From: Mycolicibacterium chitae
Lineage (GTDB): Bacteria; Actinomycetota; Actinomycetes; Mycobacteriales; Mycobacteriaceae
Direction of reading: 5' to 3'
Assembly (NCBI RefSeq): GCF_900637205.1
Contig: NZ_LR134355.1
Location: 3,720,001 to 3,784,000 of the forward strand
DNA length: 64,000 bases
A model generated the notes under the pieces. That model was not told the DNA's origin and did no database searches. It saw nothing but the letters and a program-made list of their open reading frames with translations. Below, one piece after another: positions 1-8,459 of the stretch. A program made the translations under genes and the position numbers. Positions within the stretch are counted from its first letter, which is position 1. Each line of letters opens with the position of its first letter.

Positions 1-471
1 CGGGTAGTCGACCCGCAGCTGGTCGCGGTGCGGGTCGAGGACCAACGGGTCGCCGTGGTGATCGGTCGCGGCACCGGATTCGACGACCGCACCAGCGTGC
101 GCATCCATGAGCTGGCTCATCTGCCGTACGTTTCGCTGCGCGAAGCGGCCGCTCCGTTCGTCTACCGCGTGACCGACGAGCTGCTCATTCGCCACGGTGT
201 GCACGGGCGAGTCGCTATTCCGTCGAATAATCAGTCCCAACTGGTCCCGATGGTCGCGGCAGGCCAGGCGTTCACGATCTGCGGGGCCGAATTCGGGGCC
301 ACCCGTAAGGCGTTCGCCGACGAACCGGTGCTGTTCCTGCCGTTCGACGACGACGACGTCCGGCTGGTCACCTATGCGGTCTGGCGGGACGATCGGGCCC
401 GCGACCACGAGGCCCTGCATCAATTGACTGCAATCGTGTGGGACGAGCTCGCCGCGAACGGACATCATTGA
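1..471 (+). CDS. LysR-family transcriptional regulator, C-terminal part (5' truncated)
   Basis: The frame is open from the first base of the window to the stop at 469-471, so the gene begins upstream. The visible ~156 residues look like the second half of a LysR effector-binding domain: alternating beta/alpha segments, the stretch AHLPYVSLREA, then SQLVPMVAAGQAFTIC, the usual subdomain crossover, and a final helix. The DNA-binding helix-turn-helix is outside the window. It is followed on the same strand by the ferredoxin/P450 operon, with an inverted repeat in between. Family fairly sure; effector unknown. Confidence 0.75.
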   Translation, partial: RVVDPQLVAVRVEDQRVAVVIGRGTGFDDRTSVRIHELAHLPYVSLREAAAPFVYRVTDELLIRHGVHGRVAIPSNNQSQLVPMVAAGQAFTICGAEFGATRKAFADEPVLFLPFDDDDVRLVTYAVWRDDRARDHEALHQLTAIVWDELAANGHH

Positions 472-541
472 CCCCCAACCGATGACCATCGCGGTCACCT
501 GCCCGTGCGCTGTTTGATCATAGACCCGCGCGCGGTCACGC

Positions 542-559
542 CTTACGTTCACTTGTAAG
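542..559. promoter_or_regulatory. Inverted repeat CTTAC-N8-GTAAG before the ferredoxin operon
   Basis: CTTAC at 542-546 and GTAAG at 555-559 form a perfect 5-bp inverted repeat with an 8-bp spacer, 63 bp before the ferredoxin start. It is an interrupted dyad of the T-N11-A kind bound by LysR proteins and could be the target of the LysR gene just upstream. It does not match the 17-bp repeat found further into the window. Confidence 0.4.
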
Positions 560-622
560 CCGCATCACAACGATTTTCGACGCCGGTCCGCAGCCCGGAT
601 CGTGCGCGAGAGGAGCCGCGAC

Positions 623-835
623 GTGACCGGAGTCAAGATCGACGAACGTTGCCAGGGACACGGCCAGTGTTACCAGTTGTTCCCGCAGATGTTCGAACCC
701 GACGAGGAGGGCTACGGGCTCGTGCGCCCCGACGCGACGATCAAAGACAACAATCTCCTGCACAACAATCTCCTGGACGACGCCGTCGCATGTTGCCCGG
801 AGAACGCCATCGTCATCGTGGACTCCGGCGCTTGA
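623..835 (+). CDS. 3Fe-4S-type ferredoxin (P450 partner)
   Basis: A 70-residue electron carrier with CQGHGQC near the N-terminus and CCPENA near the C-terminus, the three-cysteine pattern of mycobacterial P450-associated ferredoxins, with His in the variable position of the first motif. It lies in an operon with an SDR and a P450, so it probably reduces that P450. The GTG at 623 is chosen because AGGAG at 611-615 sits 7 bp upstream; the GTG at 602 has no such site. The middle contains a repeated NNLL segment encoded by a 15-bp tandem duplication, unusual for so small a protein. Confidence 0.88.
   Translation: MTGVKIDERCQGHGQCYQLFPQMFEPDEEGYGLVRPDATIKDNNLLHNNLLDDAVACCPENAIVIVDSGA
747..776. 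repeat. 15-bp tandem duplication inside the ferredoxin gene
   Basis: ACAACAATCTCCTG at 747-760 is repeated exactly at 762-775. The full unit is 15 bp, so the frame is kept and NNLLH is followed by NNLLD. The extra copy lies between the two cysteine motifs. Confidence 0.85.
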
Positions 836-873
836 CCGCCCCACCAGACAAGACAGAAAGCAGGTGTAACGCC

Positions 874-1698
874 ATGGGCAAACTCGACGGCCGGGTCGCC
901 TTCATCACCGGAGCCGCACGCGGACAGGGCCGTTCGCATGCGGTGCGGTTGGCCGAGGAGGGCGCCGCCATCATCGCGATGGACATCTGCGACCAGATCG
1001 AGTCGGTGTTCTACCCGATGGCCACCAAGGACGATCTGGCCGAGACCGAGGCGCTGGTGACCGCGGCGGGCGGATCGATCGTCACATTCGTGGGTGACGT
1101 GCGCAAGCGCGCCGATGTGCAGGCCGCCTATGACGCCGGGGTCCGCCAGTTCGGACACGTCGACATCGCGTTGCCCAACGCCGGCATCATGCCAGTCCTC
1201 GAACCCGGTGACCGCGAACAATCCTGGTATGACGCGATCGACACCATGCTCACCGGAGTCTGGCACACCCTCGAAGTGGTGATCCCGGGCATGATCGAGC
1301 GTGGCAAAGGCGGGGCGATCGTCATCACCAGTTCGGCAGCCGGCCTGAGCAGCCTCGCCCTCAATACCCTTCCGGGACAGGTCGGCTATGTCGCGGCGAA
1401 ACATGGCGTGGTGGGACTGATGCGGGTGTATGCCTCGCAACTGGCGAAGCACATGATCCGGGTCAACACCGTACATCCCACCGGAGTCAACAGCCCCATG
1501 GTCGCCAACGAAGAGTACGGCGCCTGGGCGGCCGCCAACCCGGAGATCGCCGGTGCTCCCGCCTACCAGAATCCGATGCCGGTGCCGTTGATCGAACCCA
1601 TCGACGTCAGCAATGCCATTGCCTACTTGGTCTCCGACGAAGCCCGCTACGTCACCGGAGTGACTTTCCCTGTCGACGCCGGCCACCTGAACCGGTGA
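874..1698 (+). CDS. Mycofactocin-coupled SDR-family oxidoreductase
   Basis: A 274-residue short-chain dehydrogenase. The N-terminal Rossmann motif is TGAARGQGRSHAVRLAEEGA, the form typical of the mycofactocin-dependent SDR group, in which the bound nicotinamide is re-oxidised through mycofactocin. Further on come NAG (PNAGIMP), a catalytic Ser in ITSSAAG and YVAAK. An insertion around residues 40-60 with a DxC after the second beta strand also fits that group. It starts 38 bp after the ferredoxin and ends 27 bp before the P450, so it probably oxidises the alcohol made by that P450. Start ATG follows a weak purine-rich stretch. Confidence 0.87.
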   Translation: MGKLDGRVAFITGAARGQGRSHAVRLAEEGAAIIAMDICDQIESVFYPMATKDDLAETEALVTAAGGSIVTFVGDVRKRADVQAAYDAGVRQFGHVDIALPNAGIMPVLEPGDREQSWYDAIDTMLTGVWHTLEVVIPGMIERGKGGAIVITSSAAGLSSLALNTLPGQVGYVAAKHGVVGLMRVYASQLAKHMIRVNTVHPTGVNSPMVANEEYGAWAAANPEIAGAPAYQNPMPVPLIEPIDVSNAIAYLVSDEARYVTGVTFPVDAGHLNR

Positions 1699-1725
1699 CC
1701 CAGCCCAGCTACGAGGAGTAACGCC

Positions 1726-2949
1726 ATGCCGGAGATGCTCGAGACACGCCCGACCCGACCGAGCGGATGGGAGCAACTGCAGTACGACCACCGCGACTCC
1801 AGAATCGTGGTGTCACCGCACGATCTGTGGCGGCGGTTGCGTGCGCAGTGCCCGGTCATCCACAGCGAACGGTACGGCGGCTTCTGGTTCACTTCGCGCT
1901 ACGACGATGTCAAGGCGGTGCTCACCGACTGCGAGACCTACACCGCCACTCTCGGGGTCAACATTCCTCGGCAGAACATGACCCTGCTGCCCGGTGAGGT
2001 CGACCCGCCGTTGCACCGGGAGTACCGACGCATTCTCAACCCGCGGTTGGCGCCGCAAGTGGTCAAACAGCACGAGGGCTGGATGCGTGAACTGGCCCGC
2101 GAGTGGATCGAGCAGATTGCGAACCCGGACCAGTTCGATCTTTGCACGGACTACTGCGAGCCCTACGCCAAACGCGTCTCGCTGCGCGTCATCGGTTACG
2201 AGCCTGAAGATTTGGACAAGCTTGATCACTGGACCGGAGTGCTGGCCGCCGGCGTCCGCGACGACGAAGAGGGCATTCGGCTGTCGATGGAGTTCTTCGG
2301 ACACCTGGCCGCAACCTTGCAGCGACGAGCCTCCGAACCGCCCCGCGACGACATCATCTCGGCGATCGTCGACGGCGAGGTCGATGGCCGGCCGCTGAGT
2401 CTGGATGAGCAGCAGAGCCTATTGTTGCAGACGACCTTCGGCGGTCTCCACACCACCGGTGCGGTGATGGCAGGATCGCTGGTGTGGCTGGCGGGGCATC
2501 CCGAGGATCGAGCCCGGTTGCACCGCGAGCCCATGCTGATGCCGACCGCCGTCGAAGAGTTCATCCGCTACGTCACCCCGGTACCGCATATGAATCGCGC
2601 TGCCGCCAAAGACACCGTCTTGGACGGGTGCCCGATCCCGAAGGACGATCTGGTGATGGTCGGGCTGGGTTCTGCGAACCACGATGAAACCATCTTCGAC
2701 AAGCCCGACGAGGTGGTGCTCGACCGATTCCCGAACCGTCACATGGGCTTCGGCGCCGGGCCGCACCGCTGCGTCGGATCCCATCTGGGCAAGCTCGGCG
2801 TCCGGGTCGGACTGGAGGAGTTCCTGGCGGCATTCTCCGATTTCGAGGTCACCGACTACTACGCGTTGCGGTACAACGGCGGTGAGGGCCGCGGCCTGCT
2901 GACCGTACCGATGCGCGCGACCCCCGTTAACGGGTCATCGGGACAGTAG
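1726..2949 (+). CDS. Cytochrome P450 (CYP)
   Basis: A 407-residue soluble bacterial P450. Visible signatures are the I-helix GGLHTT (oxygen activation), the K-helix EEFIR (ExxR) and the haem loop FGAGPHRCVGSHLG with the Cys ligand. It is a monooxygenase needing electrons from a ferredoxin and a reductase; the ferredoxin two genes upstream is the likely donor. Its sequence differs clearly from the two near-identical P450s at 24-25 kb and 32-33 kb. It starts after AGGAGTAACGCC, a good ribosome site. CYP subfamily and substrate not assigned. Confidence 0.93.
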   Translation: MPEMLETRPTRPSGWEQLQYDHRDSRIVVSPHDLWRRLRAQCPVIHSERYGGFWFTSRYDDVKAVLTDCETYTATLGVNIPRQNMTLLPGEVDPPLHREYRRILNPRLAPQVVKQHEGWMRELAREWIEQIANPDQFDLCTDYCEPYAKRVSLRVIGYEPEDLDKLDHWTGVLAAGVRDDEEGIRLSMEFFGHLAATLQRRASEPPRDDIISAIVDGEVDGRPLSLDEQQSLLLQTTFGGLHTTGAVMAGSLVWLAGHPEDRARLHREPMLMPTAVEEFIRYVTPVPHMNRAAAKDTVLDGCPIPKDDLVMVGLGSANHDETIFDKPDEVVLDRFPNRHMGFGAGPHRCVGSHLGKLGVRVGLEEFLAAFSDFEVTDYYALRYNGGEGRGLLTVPMRATPVNGSSGQ

Positions 2950-2959
2950 AGGTTTGCGC

Positions 2960-3796
2960 GTGCGAGTTGGTTTTGTCGGGCTGGGCGACCAGGGTGAGCC
3001 GATGGCACAACGCATCCTGGAAGCCGGTCACCATCTGGCGGTGTACGCGCGCCGACCCGAGCAGGCGCGCCCGCTGATCATGCGCGGCGCCATAGCCGCC
3101 GACTCCCTGGGCGCGCTGGCAGCCCATAGCGAAGTGCTGGGCGTATGCGTCGGAACGGACGACCAGGTGCAGCAGGTCGCCGATGTTGTACTGCCCCACA
3201 TGACGGCGGGGTCGGTGCTGGCGGTGCACAGCACCGTCGCTCCCCAATTGTGCGTTCGTCTCGCCGCGGCCGCACCGCACGGGGTCGAGGTCCTCGACGC
3301 CCCGGTGTCCGGCGGACGGGCCCGGGCCTTCGACGGTGAACTGACCGTGATGGTCGGCGGACCTGAACTTCCGGTGCAGCAATCACTTCCGGTCTTCGAG
3401 ACCTTCGGGTCGCCGGTCCTTCATGTCGGCCCGCTGGGCTCCGGCCAGGTGCTCAAGCTGGTGAACAACTATCTGTTCGCCGCCCAGGTCGCGGTCACCG
3501 AGCAGGCGATCGTGCTGTGCCGTGAACTCGGACTCGACGTCGCGCTGTCGATGACCGCGATCGCGTCATCCACCGGGTCCAGTCGTGCCAACCAGATGTT
3601 TGTCGCCGGCGGATGCCGCAGCGCTTTTCCGCGACACAGCGAGGGCACCACCCACGGGGCGCGGTTGCTCGCCAAAGACATCGCCCTGATGGACGGTCTG
3701 CTCGCAGACCGGAAACCGCCGGCCTTGTTGGACAGCGCGGCCCGAGCGGGCCTCGCAGTGGCATTCGAGGCCGGAGCCGCAGACGACCGCGGCTAA
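2960..3796 (+). CDS. 3-hydroxyisobutyrate dehydrogenase-like NAD(P)-dependent oxidoreductase
   Basis: A 278-residue beta-hydroxyacid dehydrogenase. The N-terminal Rossmann motif is GFVGLGDQGEPMA, the substrate loop is DAPVSGGRARAFDGELTVM and the catalytic Lys lies in GSGQVLKLVNNYLF (GxGxxxKxxxN). The family oxidises 3-hydroxy acids or reduces related semialdehydes and imines. GTG 2960 is preferred over TTG 2954 because AGAGG at 2948-2952 is correctly spaced only for the GTG. It is the last gene of the ferredoxin-SDR-P450 operon, 10 bp after the P450. Substrate unknown. Confidence 0.85.
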   Translation: MRVGFVGLGDQGEPMAQRILEAGHHLAVYARRPEQARPLIMRGAIAADSLGALAAHSEVLGVCVGTDDQVQQVADVVLPHMTAGSVLAVHSTVAPQLCVRLAAAAPHGVEVLDAPVSGGRARAFDGELTVMVGGPELPVQQSLPVFETFGSPVLHVGPLGSGQVLKLVNNYLFAAQVAVTEQAIVLCRELGLDVALSMTAIASSTGSSRANQMFVAGGCRSAFPRHSEGTTHGARLLAKDIALMDGLLADRKPPALLDSAARAGLAVAFEAGAADDRG

Positions 3797-3813
3797 GCAC
3801 CCCAGCGCCTCCC

Positions 3814-4305
3814 CTACGCCGGTGCCCCATAGACGGCGACCACCACCGAGCGGTCGAGATGGTTCTCCGACCACACCCCGATCTCGGTGAAGGCACAGTC
3901 CTGGATCACCGCCATCGTGGCCGGGTTGAAGTACCACTGACGCAGTACCTCCATGTTGTTGATCGCCAGCGCCGGGTTGATGGCAACCGTCTGGCTGGCT
4001 CGGCCACGGTAGCCCGCGGCGTGGGCCCGGTCCTGCGCCGTGGACCCGTCAGATCCCAACTCGCCGTGCAGGTTGCGGTTGTTCAACACGTCTCTGGTAT
4101 GCCACTCGGCGGCCAATCGCAGCTGTGGATTGACTTTGAGGTCGCCGCTGCAACCCGCCTTTTTCTTGATTGTGTCGACGTTGGTGACGACGCCATCGTT
4201 GAGGCGTTTGTTGTCGGCGTGAGCGCTGGGGGCGGTCACCGCGGGGATGACCATCAGCATCGCCGCAGCCACCGCTGGCAGTAGGGGGCTCGAATAAAGA
4301 ATCAC
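3814..4305 (-). CDS. Secreted CAP (SCP/PR1)-domain protein
   Basis: 163 residues with a signal peptide ending near SAHA-D. The mature part shows CAP-fold features: VNPQLRLAAEWHTRDV (the family's first His), NLHGELGSDGST, QDRAHAAGY and a C-terminal IGV...SVVVAVYG strand. Two Cys could form a disulfide. Start: GTG at 4305-4303 overlaps the stop of the upstream DUF732 gene in the arrangement GTGA, so translation is probably coupled. It is the last gene of the mce operon and presumably acts in the periplasm or cell wall with the importer; its role is unknown. Longer starts would run into the upstream gene. Confidence 0.8.
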   Translation of the reverse strand: MILYSSPLLPAVAAAMLMVIPAVTAPSAHADNKRLNDGVVTNVDTIKKKAGCSGDLKVNPQLRLAAEWHTRDVLNNRNLHGELGSDGSTAQDRAHAAGYRGRASQTVAINPALAINNMEVLRQWYFNPATMAVIQDCAFTEIGVWSENHLDRSVVVAVYGAPA

Positions 4306-4700
4306 GGCACCTCGTTCGGGCGGTAGGGCGCGGCGGAGTTTCGCAACTGCCAGATCTGGGCCGGACACAGTTCGTTGACGGCCTGATTGATCAGGTACGC
4401 GGCCTGGTACTCGTCGGCGGTACGCAGATCGTGCTTGGTCTCTGCGACCACGTCGGTGTAGGCGCGGCCCTGGGCCACCTTGTCGCAGACGAACCGACCG
4501 TAACGAAGTGCTTCATCGGCATTGGGGAAGTTGTAACCGGGTCGCACAGTCACATTGACGAGGTAGGCCAACTCGTCGGCGCGTGCGGTCGGCGGACTCG
4601 TCACCGCCGCAAGTGCGGCGACGGCCGCTACGACCCCCGCAATGCCGGTGCAGCGGCGGGGTCCGGTACGTCCGCTCCGACCTCGGTATGTGCTCTTCAT
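4302..4700 (-). CDS. Secreted DUF732-domain protein
   Basis: 132 residues with a basic N-terminus, a hydrophobic signal segment ending near TARA-D, then a small all-helical DUF732 domain with two Cys (FVCDK and ELCPA), typical of mycobacterial secreted proteins. ATG 4700 is chosen because it lies 5 bp after the stop of the upstream Mce-associated gene and follows GAGAG; the open frame extends further upstream but into that gene. Position inside the mce operon suggests an extracytoplasmic accessory role. Function unknown. Confidence 0.8.
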   Translation of the reverse strand: MKSTYRGRSGRTGPRRCTGIAGVVAAVAALAAVTSPPTARADELAYLVNVTVRPGYNFPNADEALRYGRFVCDKVAQGRAYTDVVAETKHDLRTADEYQAAYLINQAVNELCPAQIWQLRNSAAPYRPNEVP

Positions 4701-4705
4701 CGCTC

Positions 4706-5317
4706 TCAAATCGGTTGGAACTCGGAGATGAGCCATTTGCCGTCCACCTTGTCGAGACCGACCCGCACCGATGAGGTGGTGGAGGTCGGCGCATCGTCGC
4801 CGATCGTGGTCGCCTGATTGACAAACAGCAGAACCGCCGCATGGGTATCGGATACTGTCACCGGCGCCACCGCCGGGATGGTGACCTCCGCCGAAATCTT
4901 CTGCTGCTTGGAGCCGGGGATGACCACGTCGTTGACGAGTGCGGCATAGCCGTCCTTGAAGTCTCCGGTCAGTCGGTCGCCCACGGCACCGAGTTGCTGC
5001 TCGACTGTGTCGTGTTGATAGGACAGCATGGCAATCGTGCCGTCGGTGGCGGCTTGTACGGCCGCGATAGACGCCGACGGGTTGCGCTCAGCCGAACCGC
5101 CCAACCACTTTGCGTAGCCGGCCCCCAACCCCGAGAGCAGCACCAACGCGGGCAGCACGATGAACGCGCACACCCGCAGCCACCGTGCGGATCCCGGTCC
5201 GCGGGCGGCTGCCGGATCGGGGCGGGGGCCATCGTCGGTGGTCCCGACCGCCGTGGAGTCGGCGTCGGCCACCTCGTCGATGACCCCGGCATTCTTCTCT
5301 GTCGCCGTTACAGTCAT
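4706..5317 (-). CDS. Mce-associated membrane protein (second copy)
   Basis: 203 residues: a charged cytoplasmic N-terminus of about 45 residues, one transmembrane helix (CAFIVLPALVLLSGLGAGYA) and an extracytoplasmic domain of the NTF2-like fold found in Mce-associated (Mam) proteins. In the family these stabilise or support the Mce complex. Its ATG overlaps the stop of the preceding mam gene as ATGA (5314-5317), so the two are translationally coupled. Confidence 0.85.
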   Translation of the reverse strand: MTVTATEKNAGVIDEVADADSTAVGTTDDGPRPDPAAARGPGSARWLRVCAFIVLPALVLLSGLGAGYAKWLGGSAERNPSASIAAVQAATDGTIAMLSYQHDTVEQQLGAVGDRLTGDFKDGYAALVNDVVIPGSKQQKISAEVTIPAVAPVTVSDTHAAVLLFVNQATTIGDDAPTSTTSSVRVGLDKVDGKWLISEFQPI

Positions 5318-5862
5318 GCCACGAACTCCACGTCGGATACCTTTGCGTCACCAGCTGACTTCTGGACGGTCATCCGCATTCGCCAGCTCCGCGGTTCCTG
5401 CTCTGGAGCCCCGGCATTGGTGGTCAAGACGTTCACCGCAACCAACACCTGCGCCTCGTTGCCGGTGGCCGATTCCACACCTGATTCGACGATGGTGCCT
5501 TCGGACTTCGATTGCGCCTTCCGCACCACCTCGACGAAGGAGTCGGTGCGGCTTTGGAAATCGTCGCGGAACGCACCGGTGGCCGACTCCAGGATGCGCG
5601 CTACGTCCTGCTCAGCCGTCGTGTGATCGATGGAGGTCAGATTCAACGCGGTTTGTCGACCTGCCTGAAGAAACACGTGGTGCTCGTGCTGAACTCGTAG
5701 GGACTCGTAGGCTTGATGGCCGAGCCATGCCGCCACCGACCCCACGGCTGTCAAGGCTACGAGTCCGACAACCAGTGCCGCCCGTACCGGCGAGTGCGGC
5801 TGATCGGTGCCAATATCGACCCCGGTTGCGACGTCGTCATCGATGTCCTCCGGCCCGTTCAC
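5314..5862 (-). CDS. Mce-associated membrane protein (first copy)
   Basis: 182 residues with an acidic N-terminus, one transmembrane segment (AALVVGLVALTAVGSVAAWL) and an extracytoplasmic Mam domain. GTG 5862-5860 overlaps the mceF stop (TGA 5861-5859) as GTGA; an ATG 33 bp further upstream is possible but would overlap mceF by 37 bp. It resembles the next gene and is probably an ancient tandem duplicate, as in the paired mam genes of other mce operons. Confidence 0.82.
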   Translation of the reverse strand: MNGPEDIDDDVATGVDIGTDQPHSPVRAALVVGLVALTAVGSVAAWLGHQAYESLRVQHEHHVFLQAGRQTALNLTSIDHTTAEQDVARILESATGAFRDDFQSRTDSFVEVVRKAQSKSEGTIVESGVESATGNEAQVLVAVNVLTTNAGAPEQEPRSWRMRMTVQKSAGDAKVSDVEFVA

Positions 5863-7316
5863 TTCTCGTTCGGCGGCATCAACATGTCCTGCCACGTCTG
5901 CTCCTTGCCTGCTTGGCCGAGATTCGACTGGGTGTAGGTCTGACCATCGGGACCGATGTAACTGCCCGATTGGGGGTCGTACTCGGCGATCGCGATCGGG
6001 GGCGGGGCGGCCACCCCGGGCGCGGGTGCCGCCTCCGCGGGCTCATCGGGCCCGACCACCTGTGGAATATCCTGCCCGGTGAGCGTGGCGTTCGGGTCGC
6101 CCTTCCAGTTGTACCCCTCGTTGAGAGGCACGTAATCTTCTTCTCTCTCACAAAGTTCCACAGTCGCTGCCCGTTTACCAGGACGGGTGAAGCATGGGAG
6201 GTTGCGAGCACCACGCACATTCAGCATCGCGTCCTGGGGTACCCGGCAGTACAGCGCTCCGGGTACCCGGTCGGGGAAGTCCAACGCGGCGGGCGTGCGA
6301 CGCTGCGAGGCCGGTAGAAAACCGGTAGCGCAGGGCGGCGGCAGGTTGAGGTTGAGGTTGAAGTCCATCGTGATGGCCTTGTACTTCTGCTTCACGTTGA
6401 AGCCCGGCACCATGATGCCCTGCAACATCGCGACACCCGGTGGCAGCAGGACCAACAATTGCTCGACCGCGGGCTGGTAGGTCAGTAACACCTCACCGGT
6501 ACTGGCCAGATTGGCGGCGATGATCGGCACCGTGGGCTTAATCCGATCGAACAACTGCCGCATCTCCTCGATCTGCGGGGCTCGCTGCATCGTTGATCCC
6601 ACCGACGCATCATGGGTCTGTAGATCCTCAGTGAGGGCAGCCAGGCTCGATGCCCAGGAGCGGATCTCGGCGGAGCTGTCCGACTGGGACCGCAGCACCG
6701 GCTGGGATTGGTCGATCAACGCCACCAGCGGGTCCAGGTTCTCGCGAGCATCCAACGCCAACTCGGTCGAGCCCTGGACAAACCGGCGGATCTCCGGGCC
6801 CAGACCACCGACGGCCCGGGCCGCCTCATCGATGGCTGTCCGCAGGTTGTCGCGTGGAATCGCTTCCAGCCCGGTGTTGGTGGCGTCGAGCAGGCTGTTG
6901 ATGTCCGGGGGCACCGAAGCGCGCTCCAGCGGAATGACGTCCCCATCCTGCAATGGCGGGGAATCACCGTTGCTCGGCAGCAACGCGACGTACTGCTCCC
7001 CGATGGCCGAAACGCTGTGCACCTCGGCAATCAGGTCCGACGGGATATCGATGCCAGAAGTCAGCGAGAGCACCGCCTCCACGCCGGTCGGTGTCAGACG
7101 TACCTCTTGTACCCGGCCGACGTTGGTGCCGCGGTAGCTCACATTTCCGGTCTTGTACAGTCCCCCGGCGGCCGGCAGTTCGACCGTGACCTTGTAGCGC
7201 CCCAGCCCGAAGAAGTTGCCCGGTGCCTTCATATAGCCGAACACCATCACCAGGCCGCCGACGAGCGCGACCACAGCGAAGATGGCCAACTGAATCTTGA
7301 TTCGCCTGTGCAGCAT
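5859..7316 (-). CDS. mceF: MCE family protein MceF
   Basis: 485 residues with an N-terminal membrane anchor (LAIFAVVALVGGLVMVFGYM), then the MCE beta-barrel domain (GLYKTGNVSYRGTNVGRVQE), then a long helical region and a C-terminal tail rich in Pro/Ala. MCE proteins form the trans-periplasmic hydrophobic tunnel of mycobacterial lipid importers. As the sixth mce gene after mceE it occupies the MceF position. The start follows the mceE stop by 3 bp. Confidence 0.92.
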   Translation of the reverse strand: MLHRRIKIQLAIFAVVALVGGLVMVFGYMKAPGNFFGLGRYKVTVELPAAGGLYKTGNVSYRGTNVGRVQEVRLTPTGVEAVLSLTSGIDIPSDLIAEVHSVSAIGEQYVALLPSNGDSPPLQDGDVIPLERASVPPDINSLLDATNTGLEAIPRDNLRTAIDEAARAVGGLGPEIRRFVQGSTELALDARENLDPLVALIDQSQPVLRSQSDSSAEIRSWASSLAALTEDLQTHDASVGSTMQRAPQIEEMRQLFDRIKPTVPIIAANLASTGEVLLTYQPAVEQLLVLLPPGVAMLQGIMVPGFNVKQKYKAITMDFNLNLNLPPPCATGFLPASQRRTPAALDFPDRVPGALYCRVPQDAMLNVRGARNLPCFTRPGKRAATVELCEREEDYVPLNEGYNWKGDPNATLTGQDIPQVVGPDEPAEAAPAPGVAAPPPIAIAEYDPQSGSYIGPDGQTYTQSNLGQAGKEQTWQDMLMPPNEK

Positions 7317-7319
7317 GTT

Positions 7320-8459
7320 CTACGGACCTTGATCCATCTTGTAGGGGACCACCAGCGGGTTGCCGGCGGTCGACGGACTGGGTATCTGACCGATGGTGCG
7401 GCCCCATTGCATCTCCAACTCGGTCAGGTCCCCCTCCCACCGGGTGCCGGTGAAGAAGCCTGTGTCCAAGCGGCTCAACGTGAGATCGAAGACCGCGGTG
7501 AGGTTGGCATAGTCGCCGCGGAACCAGTTCAGCAGCGTGTCCTTGGGCCAGGGGAAGGTCGCCAAATGTCCCAGCGAACGGGTCAGATCAGGTCCGGCGT
7601 TGGCCAGGGCCTCGAGCACGGGGCCAAAATCGTTGAGTTCCTTGACCAGTGCCTCCTTGCTCTGGTTGGCCAGGTCGGCGCCCAGCGCGCTGAACTCACC
7701 CGCCTGGTGAACCGCTTGGACGAACAGGTCGCGCTCCTTGTTCAACACCGCCAGCGCGTCCGGGATGGTCCGCAGCGCCTCGTCGAGCACGGGCTGTTGG
7801 TCGGCGAATCTGCCGACCAAACGGTTGAGACTGTCGGTGGCCGCGATGATGTCGTCTTTCTGCACGTTGAGGTCAGTGACGAACTGGTCCATCTGCCCGA
7901 TGAAGCTGCGCAGGTCCTCTTCGCGGCCGGAGAACGCCGTGGAGAATGCCTTGGTGATGTCCTGGATCTGCCCCAGACCACCGCCGTTCAGCAACATCGA
8001 CATCGCCGACAGTGTCTGCTCAGTCGAAGGATAACTGCCACCTGCCGACAGCGGGATCATCGATCCATCGCCGAGCTTGCCTTCCGGCGGAACATCCTTC
8101 GGAGGCGCCAGTTCGACGTGCAATGTGCCCAGCAAGCTGGTCTGCCCGATTGTGGCGGTGGCATTGGCCGGGAGTTCCACGTCGCTGTTGAGCGTCATCG
8201 TCAGCAACGCATGCCAGCCCTGCCGCTCGATCTTCGTGACGTTGCCGACCGTCACATCGCCGACTCGGACTCGAGAGTTTTGTTCGATGTTGTGCACTGT
8301 GGGCAACTGAGCCTGCACCTCGAAGGACTCGGGACCGCCACCCTCGGTACCCGGCAACGGCAGTGAGTTGATGCCCTGCCAGCCACAGGCCGGCAGGGTC
8401 AGCGCCAGCGCGGCCAACCCAGCACGAAGCGCCCACTTGCCCAGCGGCTTTCGAGTCAT
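7320..8459 (-). CDS. mceE: MCE family lipoprotein MceE
   Basis: 379 residues. A signal peptide ends in the lipobox LPAC with the lipidated Cys at residue 25, the mark of the MceE subunit. The MCE domain follows (SRVRVGDVTVGNVTKIERQG), then helices. It is expected to be membrane-anchored by its lipid and to be part of the hexameric Mce needle. Its ATG overlaps the mceD stop as ATGA (8456-8459). Confidence 0.92.
   Translation of the reverse strand: MTRKPLGKWALRAGLAALALTLPACGWQGINSLPLPGTEGGGPESFEVQAQLPTVHNIEQNSRVRVGDVTVGNVTKIERQGWHALLTMTLNSDVELPANATATIGQTSLLGTLHVELAPPKDVPPEGKLGDGSMIPLSAGGSYPSTEQTLSAMSMLLNGGGLGQIQDITKAFSTAFSGREEDLRSFIGQMDQFVTDLNVQKDDIIAATDSLNRLVGRFADQQPVLDEALRTIPDALAVLNKERDLFVQAVHQAGEFSALGADLANQSKEALVKELNDFGPVLEALANAGPDLTRSLGHLATFPWPKDTLLNWFRGDYANLTAVFDLTLSRLDTGFFTGTRWEGDLTELEMQWGRTIGQIPSPSTAGNPLVVPYKMDQGP

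Noticed and set aside
712..1791. A 359-codon open frame on the minus strand, opposite the mycofactocin-type SDR
   Set aside because: The opposite strand carries complete SDR motifs; the antisense frame has no family resemblance.
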